Of a stretch of DNA of 64,000 nucleotides, positions 35,839 through 42,525 are shown piece after piece. The stretch is from JAICYJ01 sp963766445. GTDB lineage: Bacteria; Actinomycetota; Thermoleophilia; Gaiellales; JAICJC01. The notes beneath the pieces were generated by a model. It did not search any database and was not told the origin of the DNA. It worked only from the letters and a program-made list of their open reading frames with translations. Each line of letters starts with the position of its first letter. Position 1 is the stretch's first letter. The stretch is from positions 50,536 through 114,535 of the forward strand of contig CAVXZW010000013.1 of NCBI GenBank assembly GCA_963766445.1, written 5' to 3'. A program made the position numbers and the translations under genes.

Positions 35839-36135
35839 ATGGATCGCGACCATCTGCAGAGTGCGATGCGCCTGAAGGCGCTGGGCCACCCCGTGCGGCT
35901 GGGTATCGCGCTGCGGCTGGCGGCCGAGCCGGAGACGTGCGCGTGCGACTTCGCCGAGGTGTTCGGGGTCAGCCAGCCGACGATCAGCCAGCACCTGCGG
36001 GTGCTGCGCGAGGCCGGGCTGGTGACGACGCGCAGGCGCGGCACGCAGATCTGTTACTCGCTCGATGCGGGCGGGGTGCGGGCCGTGCAGGCGGCGCTGG
36101 CCGGGCTGGCGACGCCGGCGCTGCGCAGCGCCTGA
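35839..36135 (+). CDS. ArsR/SmtB-family repressor with Cys-x-Cys motif
   Basis: 98 residues from the ATG (MDRDHLQSAMRLKALGHPVR); six codons upstream are in frame but part of the promoter. The winged helix includes FGVSQPTISQHLRVLREAGL (recognition helix) and TTRRRGTQICYSLDAGGVRA (wing). The alpha-3 segment reads AEPETCACDFAEVF, which corresponds to the ELCVCDL metalloid site of ArsR, with the same C-x-C spacing. So sensing of As(III), a soft metal or a thiol stress is plausible. It is divergent from the split transketolase genes, an unusual partner for such a sensor. Confidence 0.85.
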   Translation: MDRDHLQSAMRLKALGHPVRLGIALRLAAEPETCACDFAEVFGVSQPTISQHLRVLREAGLVTTRRRGTQICYSLDAGGVRAVQAALAGLATPALRSA

Positions 36136-36137
36136 GC

Positions 36138-36389
36138 CTAAGCGGCGAGCTCCTCGCGGGCGTACGCGTACGGGTGGTTGAAGACGTGCATCGGGTTGGC
36201 GTCCTCGACGCCGACCTCGAACATGGTGCCGGCCTTGAGGTCGACGACGACCACGAAGGCGCTGTCATCGGCCGGGTTCCACATCAGGGTGACGTCGATG
36301 CCGTCCGCGGATCGGTGGGCGAGTTCGCGCAGCGGGCTGAAGATGTCGGTGGGGCTGATCATGGCGTGCTCCTGGGCGTTGGTGGACAT
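36138..36389 (-). CDS. Conserved small actinobacterial protein of unknown function
   Basis: 83 residues: FSPLRELAHRSADGIDVTLM, WNPADDSAFVVVVDLKAGTM FEVGVEDANPMHVFNHPYAY. This pattern (L-x-x-R-x-x-D-G-I-x-V-x-L-x-W, then E/D-x-F near the centre, and HPYAYA at the end) is recurrent in small actinobacterial proteins that I recognise only as hypothetical. It has no signal peptide or membrane segment. Its upstream region holds a pair of GGG(A/C)TACCCC repeats and then the large palindromic element, so its promoter region is unusually structured. The ATG at 36389 is the likely start, though MISPTD at 36362 is possible. Confidence 0.65.
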   Translation of the reverse strand: MSTNAQEHAMISPTDIFSPLRELAHRSADGIDVTLMWNPADDSAFVVVVDLKAGTMFEVGVEDANPMHVFNHPYAYAREELAA

Positions 36390-36445
36390 GCCGTGCAGTC
36401 TCCCCGCCGGCCGCTGCCGATCGCAGCGGGGAAACCCCCCGACTT

Positions 36446-36483
36446 GGGGGTGGGATACCCCCGTCTCGGGTGTGGGCTACCCC
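36446..36483. promoter_or_regulatory. Direct repeat pair GGG(A/C)TACCCC, putative regulator binding sites
   Basis: Two copies, GGGATACCCC at 36452-36461 and GGGCTACCCC at 36474-36483, lie exactly 22 bp (two helical turns) apart upstream of the small protein gene on the minus strand. Each is itself a hyphenated dyad (GGG/CCC). The same stretch holds the run CCCCCCGACTTGGGGGT just before. Spacing on one DNA face suggests operator half-sites or paired promoter elements for the minus-strand gene. The factor is unknown. Confidence 0.4.
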
Positions 36484-36497
36484 TTCCATGGGCCGCC

Positions 36498-36642
36498 GTG
36501 CAACACCGGCGTCTGGCACCTCTGTTGCGCCGATTTCTACGAATTTCGTAGTGAAAGAGGCCTCTAGCTACGAATTTCGTAGCGCAAACGCCTCAGGGCT
36601 ACGAAATTCGTGCAACACCGGTGCCAGGCGCGGGTGTTGCAC
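36498..36642. repeat. Large palindromic intergenic element with three 31-bp-spaced CTACGAATTTCGTAG units
   Basis: Three copies of a 15-bp palindrome (arms of 7 bp around one base): CTACGAATTTCGTAG at 36537-36551 and 36568-36582, and CTACGAAATTCGTG at 36599-36612, with starts exactly 31 bp apart. Outside them, GTGCAACACC...CTGGCACC (36498-36520) is mirrored by GGTGCCAG...GGTGTTGCAC (36620-36642), so the whole block is an imperfect inverted repeat centred on the middle palindrome. The right arm alone also folds as a 10-bp hairpin (36610-36619 with 36633-36642). It looks like a REP/BIME-type repeat, MITE or multi-operator; see findings. Confidence 0.8.
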
Positions 36643-36666
36643 GGGCCCGGCTAGGCTGCCGTCCGG

Positions 36667-37707
36667 ATGTCTCGCGACCAGCTGTTCGAAACCGTCCGCG
36701 CCCTGCTCGAGCTGCACTCACCGAGCGGCGTCGAGGACGAGATCGACGCCCATCTGATGGAGGCGCTGGCGCCGTACGGCACGCCGGAGGTGGACGGCGC
36801 CGGGAACATCATCCTGTCGCTGGCCGGCCCCGACGGTGGCGCCGAAGGCAAGGTGGCACTGCTCGCCCACAAGGACGAGATCGGCGGGCTGGTCAAACGC
36901 GTCGAGGAGGGCGGCCGGCTGATCGCCCAGACGCTCGGCGACGCGCATCCCTGGATCTGGGGCGAGGGGCCGGTCGAGGTGCTGGGCCGGCACGACACGG
37001 TGCTGGGCGTGCTGTCGTTCGGGGCGCGGCACGTGTCCGACGAGTCGCCACAGCGAAAGCAGCTCGACGACACGCCGGTGAAGTGGAAGGACGCCTGGAT
37101 CGAGACCAAGCTCAGCGCCGAGGCGCTGGAGGCGGCCGGCGTCACAGTCGGATCGCGCGTCGTGCCGGCGCGCTGGCGCAAGCGGCCGGTGCGGCTGGGC
37201 GACGACGGCGAGTACGTGGCCTGCCACGCGCTCGACGACAAGGTCGCCGTCGCGATGCTGCTCGAGCTGGCCGGCCGGCTGGATGCTCCCAACCGCCCGC
37301 TCGACCTGGTGTTCACGACCCGCGAGGAGGTCGGCTGCCAGGGCTCTCAGTACTACGCACGCAGCACCGACGCCGTCGCGATCGTGGCGCTGGAGGTCGT
37401 GCCCGTGGCCAAGGAGTATGCGATCGAGCCCGGCCCCGACCCCGTCATCATCCGCGCCGACTCCTACGCGCCGCTCGACGACGGACTCTCGTGGGAGCTG
37501 GCCGATGCGGCCGCTGCCGCGGGCGTGACCGTGCGCCACGCGGCCGTCACGCGGTACGGATCCGATGCCTCATCCAGCCTCGATAGCGGCCGCGTGCCGC
37601 GCAGCGCCTGCCTGGCCGCCGCCACCGAGAACACCCACGGCTTCGAGATCGCACACCTCGACGCGATCGACGGCTGCGTGCGGATCCTGCACAACTGGCT
37701 GGGTTAG
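36667..37707 (+). CDS. M42 family metallo-aminopeptidase
   Basis: 346 residues of the M42 glutamyl aminopeptidase/TET family, cytosolic enzymes that often form dodecameric cages. Metal and catalytic motifs are VALLAHKDEIGGLVKRVEEG (His-x-Asp), VACHALDDKVAVAMLLEL (bridging Asp), VFTTREEVGCQGSQYYA (Glu-Glu), and ENTHGFEIAHLDAIDG (last His). At the position where most members have a metal-binding Asp this one reads IVALEVVPVAKEYA, that is Glu. ATG start with no competing codon. Located just before the tRNA gene; complete. Confidence 0.87.
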   Translation: MSRDQLFETVRALLELHSPSGVEDEIDAHLMEALAPYGTPEVDGAGNIILSLAGPDGGAEGKVALLAHKDEIGGLVKRVEEGGRLIAQTLGDAHPWIWGEGPVEVLGRHDTVLGVLSFGARHVSDESPQRKQLDDTPVKWKDAWIETKLSAEALEAAGVTVGSRVVPARWRKRPVRLGDDGEYVACHALDDKVAVAMLLELAGRLDAPNRPLDLVFTTREEVGCQGSQYYARSTDAVAIVALEVVPVAKEYAIEPGPDPVIIRADSYAPLDDGLSWELADAAAAAGVTVRHAAVTRYGSDASSSLDSGRVPRSACLAAATENTHGFEIAHLDAIDGCVRILHNWLG

Positions 37708-37720
37708 AATCCCGCCTCCT

Positions 37721-37794
37721 GGCGGAGTAGCTCAGCTGGTTAGAGCAGCGGAATCATAATCCGCGTGTCGGGGGTTCGAGTCCCTCCTCCGCTA
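37721..37794 (+). tRNA. tRNA with CAU anticodon (elongator Met or Ile2)
   Basis: A full cloverleaf can be drawn by eye. The acceptor stem pairs GGCGGAG with CTCCGCT (a G-U at the end), the D arm is GCTCAGCTGGTTAGAGC, the anticodon stem is GCGGA/TCCGC with the seven-base loop ATCATAA (anticodon CAT at 34-36), and the T loop is GGTTCGAGTCC. The 3' CCA is not encoded (ACC then T). The G1-U72 end and D-loop fit elongator tRNA-Met of actinobacteria. Ile2 (lysidine-modified CAU) cannot be excluded by eye. The initiator is unlikely because the C1-A72 mismatch is missing. Confidence 0.93.
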
Positions 37795-37796
37795 CC

Positions 37797-38145
37797 TGAT
37801 AACCAAGCCGAACTGGACCCTTTACAGGCCGTTCCGGCCGGCAGGTGTCACGCAAAGTGTCACTCGCAAGTCTCGGGAACACCCGCCAACCGGCTTCTCC
37901 GTGCCGGGGATCCGCCACGTGTTCCGAACCCCCTGACAGGTACCCCTCCACCCGTCGTCGCGATCGCGAAGGCGTCGGAGTCCCGTGATCGCCGTGTGGG
38001 CACTAGCGGATTTTCATATTCGCACACCGCGAGCCGCCTTTACGGACGACGGCGGCCGACCGCTTCAAGACTCCCTGAGGCGGCTCGGACGTGCAGCCGC
38101 CCCGACTGCTGATCACTTCGAGATCCTTGAAGTCTTCCTCACTAC
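37797..38145. other. Gene-poor stretch downstream of tRNA, possible island boundary
   Basis: No convincing gene in about 350 bp. The two short open frames on the plus strand have no family-like features, and the minus-strand frame ending inside the tRNA is its antisense. The only repeat noticed is GTGTCAC twice within 20 bp (37846-37864). The stretch separates tRNA(CAU) from the copper operon, where integrated elements often have an att junction, but I found no second copy of the tRNA 3' end downstream in the window. Confidence 0.4.
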
Positions 38146-38319
38146 CTACGGACCGTCGCCACCTCGCCGATGAAGGATGGCCAGGATCTGCTCACGGGTT
38201 GGGATGTGTGAGCTGTTGGTGTGGTCATCGATGATGTGGCGTTGCAGCTCGGTGACCAGCTCGTCTTCATCTCGACCGGTGATCACCGTCTTGCAGCCTT
38301 TGCAGGTCAGGCTGATCAC
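38146..38319 (-). CDS. Small DUF1059-like CxxC protein, last gene of copper operon
   Basis: 57 residues from a GTG with a good AAGGAG ribosome-binding site: VISLTCKGCKTVITGRDEDE then LVTELQRHIIDDHTNSSHIP. The pattern is a strand with Cys-x-x-Cys, the words T-G/A-x-D-E-D-E-L, and H...DDH. It matches the DUF1059 group of small proteins (Cys knuckle plus His pair, 'E-E-L...H...H'). It might bind metal. It lies 27 bp downstream of csoR on the same strand, so it is probably the last gene of the copper operon. An ATG 4 bp earlier is followed at once by a stop, so it is not the start. Confidence 0.6.
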   Translation of the reverse strand: MISLTCKGCKTVITGRDEDELVTELQRHIIDDHTNSSHIPTREQILAILHRRGGDGP

Positions 38320-38346
38320 ATCAGCTCTCCTTGTCGTTGCGACGGG

Positions 38347-38643
38347 CTAGCGCGTCCGCGTGAATCGCTGTACCGCGGCCAGGAGTTCCTGCGTCTTGGC
38401 CTCAGCTTCTTCGCGGTTTCCGGCGGCAAGCGCGCCGGCGACGCAGTGGTTGGCGTGGTCTTCCAGCAGCTTCTGGGCGAGGCTTTCGAGCGCGGTTGAG
38501 ACGGCGCCGATCTGAGTGAGGATCTCGACGCAGTAGCGCTCCTCGTCGACCATCCGCTCGATCCCGCGCACCTGTCCCTCGATGCGATGCAGGCGCTTGA
38601 CCATGGCGTCTTTGCTGTCGGCTTGGATGTAGCCGTAGGTCAT
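38347..38643 (-). CDS. csoR: CsoR-family copper-sensing repressor
   Basis: 98-residue all-helical DUF156 repressor. The Cu(I) ligands are present with family spacing: Cys38 (EERYCVEILTQ), His63 and Cys67 (EDHANHCVAG). The N-terminal helix carries the basic stretch KDAMVKRLHRIEGQVRGIER used in DNA binding. Cu(I) binding releases the operator and derepresses the operon. A matching operator lies upstream of copZ at 41040-41056. The gene is 4 bp after copA, so the sensor is autoregulated within the operon it controls. Confidence 0.92.
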   Translation of the reverse strand: MTYGYIQADSKDAMVKRLHRIEGQVRGIERMVDEERYCVEILTQIGAVSTALESLAQKLLEDHANHCVAGALAAGNREEAEAKTQELLAAVQRFTRTR

Positions 38644-38647
38644 TGGC

Positions 38648-40816
38648 TCACCTCGTCTCGGAGGGTGTGTTCGCGGCGCGGATCGTCTGGAAACGGCGCA
38701 GGCGCAGTGAGTTCCCGACCACGAACAGGCTCGAGGCGGCCATGGCGGCGGCGGCGATGATCGGGTTCAGGAGTCCGGCCATCGCAAGTGGTATCGCGGC
38801 GACGTTGTAGGCGAAGGCCCAGAACAGGTTGGCTTTGATCGTGCCAAGCGTGCGACGGGCGAGGCGGATGGCGTCGGCGGCGGCGCGCAGGTCGCCGGAG
38901 ACCAGTGTGAGGTCGCTGGCTTCGATTGCGACGTCGGTGCCGGTGCCGATGGCGAGTCCGAGATCTGCCTGGGCGAGCGCCGGGGCGTCGTTGACGCCGT
39001 CTCCGACCATCGCCACCACCTGGCCCGCCTCTTGCAGTCGCCGAATCTCGATGACCTTGTCCTGCGGATAGACCTCAGCAAGGACGCGCTCGATCCCGAC
39101 CTCGCCAGCAACCTGCTCCGCCACGGAGCGGTTGTCGCCGCTCAGGAGCACGGGCGTCAGGCCGAGTCGCCGCAGCTCGCTGATCGCCTCGGCGCTGGTC
39201 GGTTTGACGGTGTCGCGTACAACGAGCGTCGCACGGGGCTGACCATCCCAGGCGACGGTGATCGCGCCGTCGCTGCGGCCGACCTCGACCTGGTGGCCAT
39301 CGACCAGGCCGTGCACGCCGATGCCGGGGAGGTTTCGGAAGTCGGACACGGCTGGCAGGTCGCCGAGCTCTGCTCGCGCGGCCCTGGTGATGGCCTGGGC
39401 GATCGGGTGCTCGGACGCCGCCTCGACTGCGCCGGCCAGGCGCAGGATGTCGCCGCGCGTGGCGCCATTCAGCGGTGCGACGTCGGCGAGTTGCATCTTG
39501 CCTTCGGTGATGGTGCCGGTCTTGTCGAGCACGATCGTGCCGACGCGGCGGGTCTGCTCGAGAATCTCGGGGCCTTTGATCAGGATGCCAAGCTGCGCGC
39601 CGCGACCGGTTCCGACCATCAGCGCAGTCGGCGTGGCCAGGCCAAGCGCGCACGGGCACGCGATGATCAACACCGCCACCGCCGCCGTGAACGCGGCCGA
39701 AGCAGAGGCGCCGGTCAGCAGCCAGCCGGCCAATGTGACGAGCGAGAGCGCGATCACGATCGGCACGAAGATCGCCGAGACGCGATCGGCCAGCCGTTGC
39801 ACCGGCGCCTTACCTGTTTGCGCCTGATCCACCAGCCGAGCGATCTGCGCCAGGGCGGTGTCGGCGCCGATCTTGGTGGCGCGGACGATGAGGCGGCCAT
39901 AGGTGTTGATGGTGGCGCCGGCGATCTCGTCTCCGACTGCCACCTCGACCGGGACGGATTCGCCGGTCAGCATCGACTGGTCGATCGCCGACTCGCCCTC
40001 ATCGACGGTGCCGTCGGTGGCGATCTTCTCACCCGGCCGCACCACGAACCGGTCGCCCACCTGCAGCTCTTCGACCGGGATCACGACCTCTTGCCCGTCG
40101 CGTAACACGCGCGCGTCCTTCGCCCCCAGCTCGAGCAGCTTTCGGATCGCCTCGCCGCTGCGGCGCTTGGCGCGCGCCTCGAAGTAGCGGCCAAGCAGGA
40201 TCAGCGTCGTGATCACCGCCGCCACCTCGAAGTAAGTGTCCGCATCGACACCGGCCACCAGCACCACCGTCGACCATCCCCACGCCGCCAGCGTGCCCAG
40301 CGTGATCAGCGTGTCCATCGTCGCCGCGCCGTGGCGCGCGTTCATCAGGGTGGCACGGTGGAAGCCGATCCCGCCGTAGAACACGACCGGTGTCGAAAGG
40401 GCGAGCGCGACCCACTCCCACCCCGAGAATTGCAGTGGCGGCACCATCGCGATCAGCGCCAGCGGAACCGTCAGCAGCACAGCGACGCGCAACCGCCGCC
40501 AAAGCACCCCGACCGGCTCGTCGTGATGATGATGGCCGCCGCCCGCGTGGTCTGCGTCAGCGCGTGCACCGTGAACGGCGGCGGGGTGCGCGTGGTAGCC
40601 GGTGGACTCCACCGTGCTGACCAGCTGTTCGACCGAGACGTCGGGCCGGCGCTGGATGCTGGCGCGCTCCGTCGCGTAGTTGACGCTGGCGTGGACGCCG
40701 TCGAGGCGGTTCAGTTTGCGTTCGATCCGAGCGGCGCACGACGCGCAGCTCATGCCTTCGATCTCAAGCTCGACCTGGTCTGGCTGCTCGGCGTGGCTGT
40801 GGGTGTGCGTGGTCAT
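38648..40816 (-). CDS. copA: Cu(I)-exporting P1B-type ATPase
   Basis: 722-residue heavy-metal ATPase in the cytoplasmic membrane, pumping Cu(I) out. One N-terminal metal-binding domain has the CxxC motif at residues 24-27 (EGMSCASCAARIERKLN), followed by a His-rich linker (HAGGGHHHHDEPVG). The transmembrane metal site is IIACPCALGLATPTALMVGT. The phosphorylation site is TIVLDKTGTITEGK, the HP locus is EAASEHPIAQAITR and the hinge is MVGDGVNDAPALAQADLGLA. Full length and free of frame breaks, unlike many neighbours. The start overlaps the copZ stop by 4 bp. Confidence 0.95.
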   Translation of the reverse strand: MTTHTHSHAEQPDQVELEIEGMSCASCAARIERKLNRLDGVHASVNYATERASIQRRPDVSVEQLVSTVESTGYHAHPAAVHGARADADHAGGGHHHHDEPVGVLWRRLRVAVLLTVPLALIAMVPPLQFSGWEWVALALSTPVVFYGGIGFHRATLMNARHGAATMDTLITLGTLAAWGWSTVVLVAGVDADTYFEVAAVITTLILLGRYFEARAKRRSGEAIRKLLELGAKDARVLRDGQEVVIPVEELQVGDRFVVRPGEKIATDGTVDEGESAIDQSMLTGESVPVEVAVGDEIAGATINTYGRLIVRATKIGADTALAQIARLVDQAQTGKAPVQRLADRVSAIFVPIVIALSLVTLAGWLLTGASASAAFTAAVAVLIIACPCALGLATPTALMVGTGRGAQLGILIKGPEILEQTRRVGTIVLDKTGTITEGKMQLADVAPLNGATRGDILRLAGAVEAASEHPIAQAITRAARAELGDLPAVSDFRNLPGIGVHGLVDGHQVEVGRSDGAITVAWDGQPRATLVVRDTVKPTSAEAISELRRLGLTPVLLSGDNRSVAEQVAGEVGIERVLAEVYPQDKVIEIRRLQEAGQVVAMVGDGVNDAPALAQADLGLAIGTGTDVAIEASDLTLVSGDLRAAADAIRLARRTLGTIKANLFWAFAYNVAAIPLAMAGLLNPIIAAAAMAASSLFVVGNSLRLRRFQTIRAANTPSETR

Positions 40817-41019
40817 TGGACTACCTCGTATCCGGCCTCGTCGATCGCGTCCAGCACGGCCTTATGGGATCCGTCATCGCCATGGACGGTCACCAGTTTG
40901 GCATCGAGGTCAACTTCGACGGCATGGACGCCTGCAACGCGACCGACCTCGGCCTTGACGGCGCGTTCGCAGTGCGCGCAGTGCATCCCAGGGACGGTGT
41001 AGGTCACTGTCTGGCTCAT
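40813..41019 (-). CDS. copZ: Copper chaperone CopZ (HMA domain)
   Basis: 68-residue single heavy-metal-associated domain: TYTVPGMHCAHCERAVKAEV, GVHAVEVDLDAKLVTVHGDD, ending VLDAIDEAGYEVVQ. The Cu(I)-binding CxxC is in MHCAHC. It would deliver Cu(I) to CopA, whose gene follows with a 4-bp overlap. The ATG at 41019 gives the usual family length; nine further codons upstream are in frame but reach into the operator region. It is the first gene of copZ-copA-csoR-DUF1059-like. Confidence 0.93.
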   Translation of the reverse strand: MSQTVTYTVPGMHCAHCERAVKAEVGRVAGVHAVEVDLDAKLVTVHGDDGSHKAVLDAIDEAGYEVVQ

Positions 41020-41039
41020 CGAACGATCACCTCTGAAGG

Positions 41040-41056
41040 ATACCACCCAGGGGTAT
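41040..41056. promoter_or_regulatory. CsoR operator (ATACC-ACCCAG-GGGTAT)
   Basis: ATACCACCCAGGGGTAT is an inverted repeat 20 bp upstream of the copZ start. It follows the consensus of CsoR boxes (TACCC/GGGTA arms around a G/C-rich core). Position and the presence of csoR in the operon make it the likely copper-responsive operator. Confidence 0.75.
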
Positions 41057-41071
41057 ATGGGTTCGCGTCGC

Positions 41072-41380
41072 TCATGCTCTGCTTCCGAGCGTTCGACGCA
41101 GGACGAGGTAGACGGCGATAGCCAGCCCGGCTGCCCAGGCGATGGCGACCGCGAGCTCGGGCGCGGCTTGAAAGGTGGTGGAGTAGACGCCGTCGAACAT
41201 GACGCGGGTGGGGCCGTAGCCGGGCAGCAGCGGCGCCCAGCGGCTGGGGCTGGCGTGAAGCATCGGTGTCTGCACGACGCCCAGATCGGTGAGGGCGAGA
41301 AACAGGATCAGGTAGGTCGCGGCGAGTTTGTCCAAGAGCGCTCCGCCTCCGACGAGGGCGCCGATGGCGGCGGACTCCGG
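41072..41380 (-). pseudogene. 3' fragment of an ABC-2-type membrane permease gene
   Basis: The C-terminal ~100 residues of a membrane protein: GALVGGGALLDKLAATYLIL, FLALTDLGVVQTPMLHASPS, WAPLLPGYGPTRVMFDGVYS, then a helix AVAIAWAAGLAIAVYLVLRR. This resembles the end of an ABC-2-type permease. The protein-like frame begins abruptly near 41380. Upstream on the minus strand the open frame continues but has no resemblance to a permease N-terminus, and it is instead antisense to another fragment. So the gene was cut, and the 5' part is missing. Confidence 0.5.
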
Positions 41381-41381
41381 C

Positions 41382-41513
41382 CAGGCGTTCGCGAAGTTCG
41401 GCGAGACCGAGCTGGCCCCGCGCATGGGCGCCGACCAGATGGCCCGGATGCAGCCGCGCGTGTCGCAGATGCACAACCACGTCCGCGTCAAGGCGCCCAC
41501 GACCGCCCGCTGA
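41382..41513 (+). other. Truncated open reading frame at a recombination scar, unrecognised
   Basis: The plus-strand frame reads QAFAKFGETELAPRMGADQM ARMQPRVSQMHNHVRVKAPT and ends at a TGA. It starts, protein-like, at the same point where the permease fragment on the other strand stops, so it appears to be the 3' end of a different, cut gene. I do not recognise the family. It may also be chance coding. Confidence 0.25.
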
Positions 41514-41642
41514 TGCGAATCGCCCCGCGCGCTCGCCCGCGAGGGCGGGCGCACGGGATTACCAGCGCCCGGCCCGGTCACGTGTGCTGGCCTGGGGGCC
41601 CATCACCGCCTATGCTCGGGGCAACGCTCGGAGGGGAGTGGC

Positions 41643-42068
41643 TTGAAACCGATCGGTCTGATCTCAATCGTGACGCTGGCGCTGCTGGCGTCAGCGGGCT
41701 GCGGCGGCGGCCAGTCGGCCGCCGACAAGGCCAAGAGCCAGGCGTGCGACGCCAGCTCCGACATCAAGACGCAAGTGGACACCCTGAAGGGGCTGCCGCT
41801 GTCGTCTGACTCGGTCGACAAGGCCAAGACCGCGCTGCAGAAGATCAACTCCGACCTGGACACGATTGCCACCGCCGCCCCGACCGTGAAGGGCGACCTC
41901 GGCAGCCAGCTCAAGGCCGCGAACGCCGCATTCAAGACACAGGTGCAGCAGATCGCGGACAGCATCACCTCGGCTCAGTCGCTCACCGCGGCGGCCACCG
42001 CACTGGCTTCTGCCGGATCGACGCTCAGCAGCGCGTACCAGCAGGCGTTCGCAAACGTGAAGTGCTGA
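41643..42068 (+). CDS. Small helical lipoprotein, unknown function
   Basis: 141 residues, TTG start behind GGAGGGG. A lipoprotein signal peptide (LKPIGLISIVTLALLASAGC) has its lipid-attachment Cys at 20. The mature part is almost all amphipathic helix (KAKTALQKINSDLDTIATAA, QLKAANAAFKTQVQQIADSI) with many Ala, Gln, Lys and Ser, suggesting a coiled coil. It has one cysteine near the start of the mature part and one at the C-terminus, which could form a disulfide. Anchored outside the membrane. Same strand as the next two membrane protein genes. Confidence 0.7.
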   Translation: MKPIGLISIVTLALLASAGCGGGQSAADKAKSQACDASSDIKTQVDTLKGLPLSSDSVDKAKTALQKINSDLDTIATAAPTVKGDLGSQLKAANAAFKTQVQQIADSITSAQSLTAAATALASAGSTLSSAYQQAFANVKC

Positions 42069-42135
42069 CCGGTCTAGAATCGGCGCGCGGCGTCGCCGAG
42101 CCGCCCATCACCAACGCCGGGGAGGGACGGTCACG

Positions 42136-42507
42136 ATGAGACGGTTGCGCATGAGGGTGTTCTCGTCGCTGATCGGGATCGCCGTCGGCTTGATCGTGTC
42201 TGCCGCCCTGCTGTCGCGCTTCTCGGTCACGCTGACCGCGCTGGTGGTCGCGACCCTGGTGTTCTGGGTCGTCCACATCGTGGCCGAGCTGCTGGCCCTG
42301 AGGGTGTTCTTCCGTGACCCGTCGTTCCTGACGCTGCTGGTGGTGTCGCTGGGAGCAACGATCGTCTCGCTGATCATCGTCGAGCTGTTCGTCTCCGGCC
42401 TCTCCATCCACGGCGCAGGCACCTACGTGGAGGCGGCGCTGATCATCTGGGCGTGCACCTCGGTCTCCCTCGCCGCCGGGAGGCACCGGCTCCGCGAGCG
42501 GCGCTAA
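42136..42507 (+). CDS. Four-helix membrane protein, holin-like
   Basis: 123 residues with four hydrophobic segments: VFSSLIGIAVGLIVSAALLS, LTALVVATLVFWVVHIVAEL, FLTLLVVSLGATIVSLIIVE and YVEAALIIWACTSVSLAAG, with a basic N-terminus and a basic C-terminal tail (RHRLRERR). It resembles the small phage-holin-family membrane proteins of actinobacteria. Function unknown. It lies between the lipoprotein and the DUF4239 gene, 18 bp ahead of the latter, so probably co-transcribed. Confidence 0.6.
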   Translation: MRRLRMRVFSSLIGIAVGLIVSAALLSRFSVTLTALVVATLVFWVVHIVAELLALRVFFRDPSFLTLLVVSLGATIVSLIIVELFVSGLSIHGAGTYVEAALIIWACTSVSLAAGRHRLRERR

Positions 42508-42525
42508 AGGGATGGTTGGCCGGCG

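Noticed and set aside
36537..36612. 31-bp-periodic palindromes as a CRISPR array
   Set aside because: Repeat of 15 bp and spacer of 16 bp are too short, only three units, no cas genes, and the whole block is an inverted repeat.
37754..37951. Minus-strand frame ending EEGLEPPTRGL
   Set aside because: This ending is the reverse translation of the tRNA T and anticodon arms, a well-known false gene. No integrase motifs precede it.
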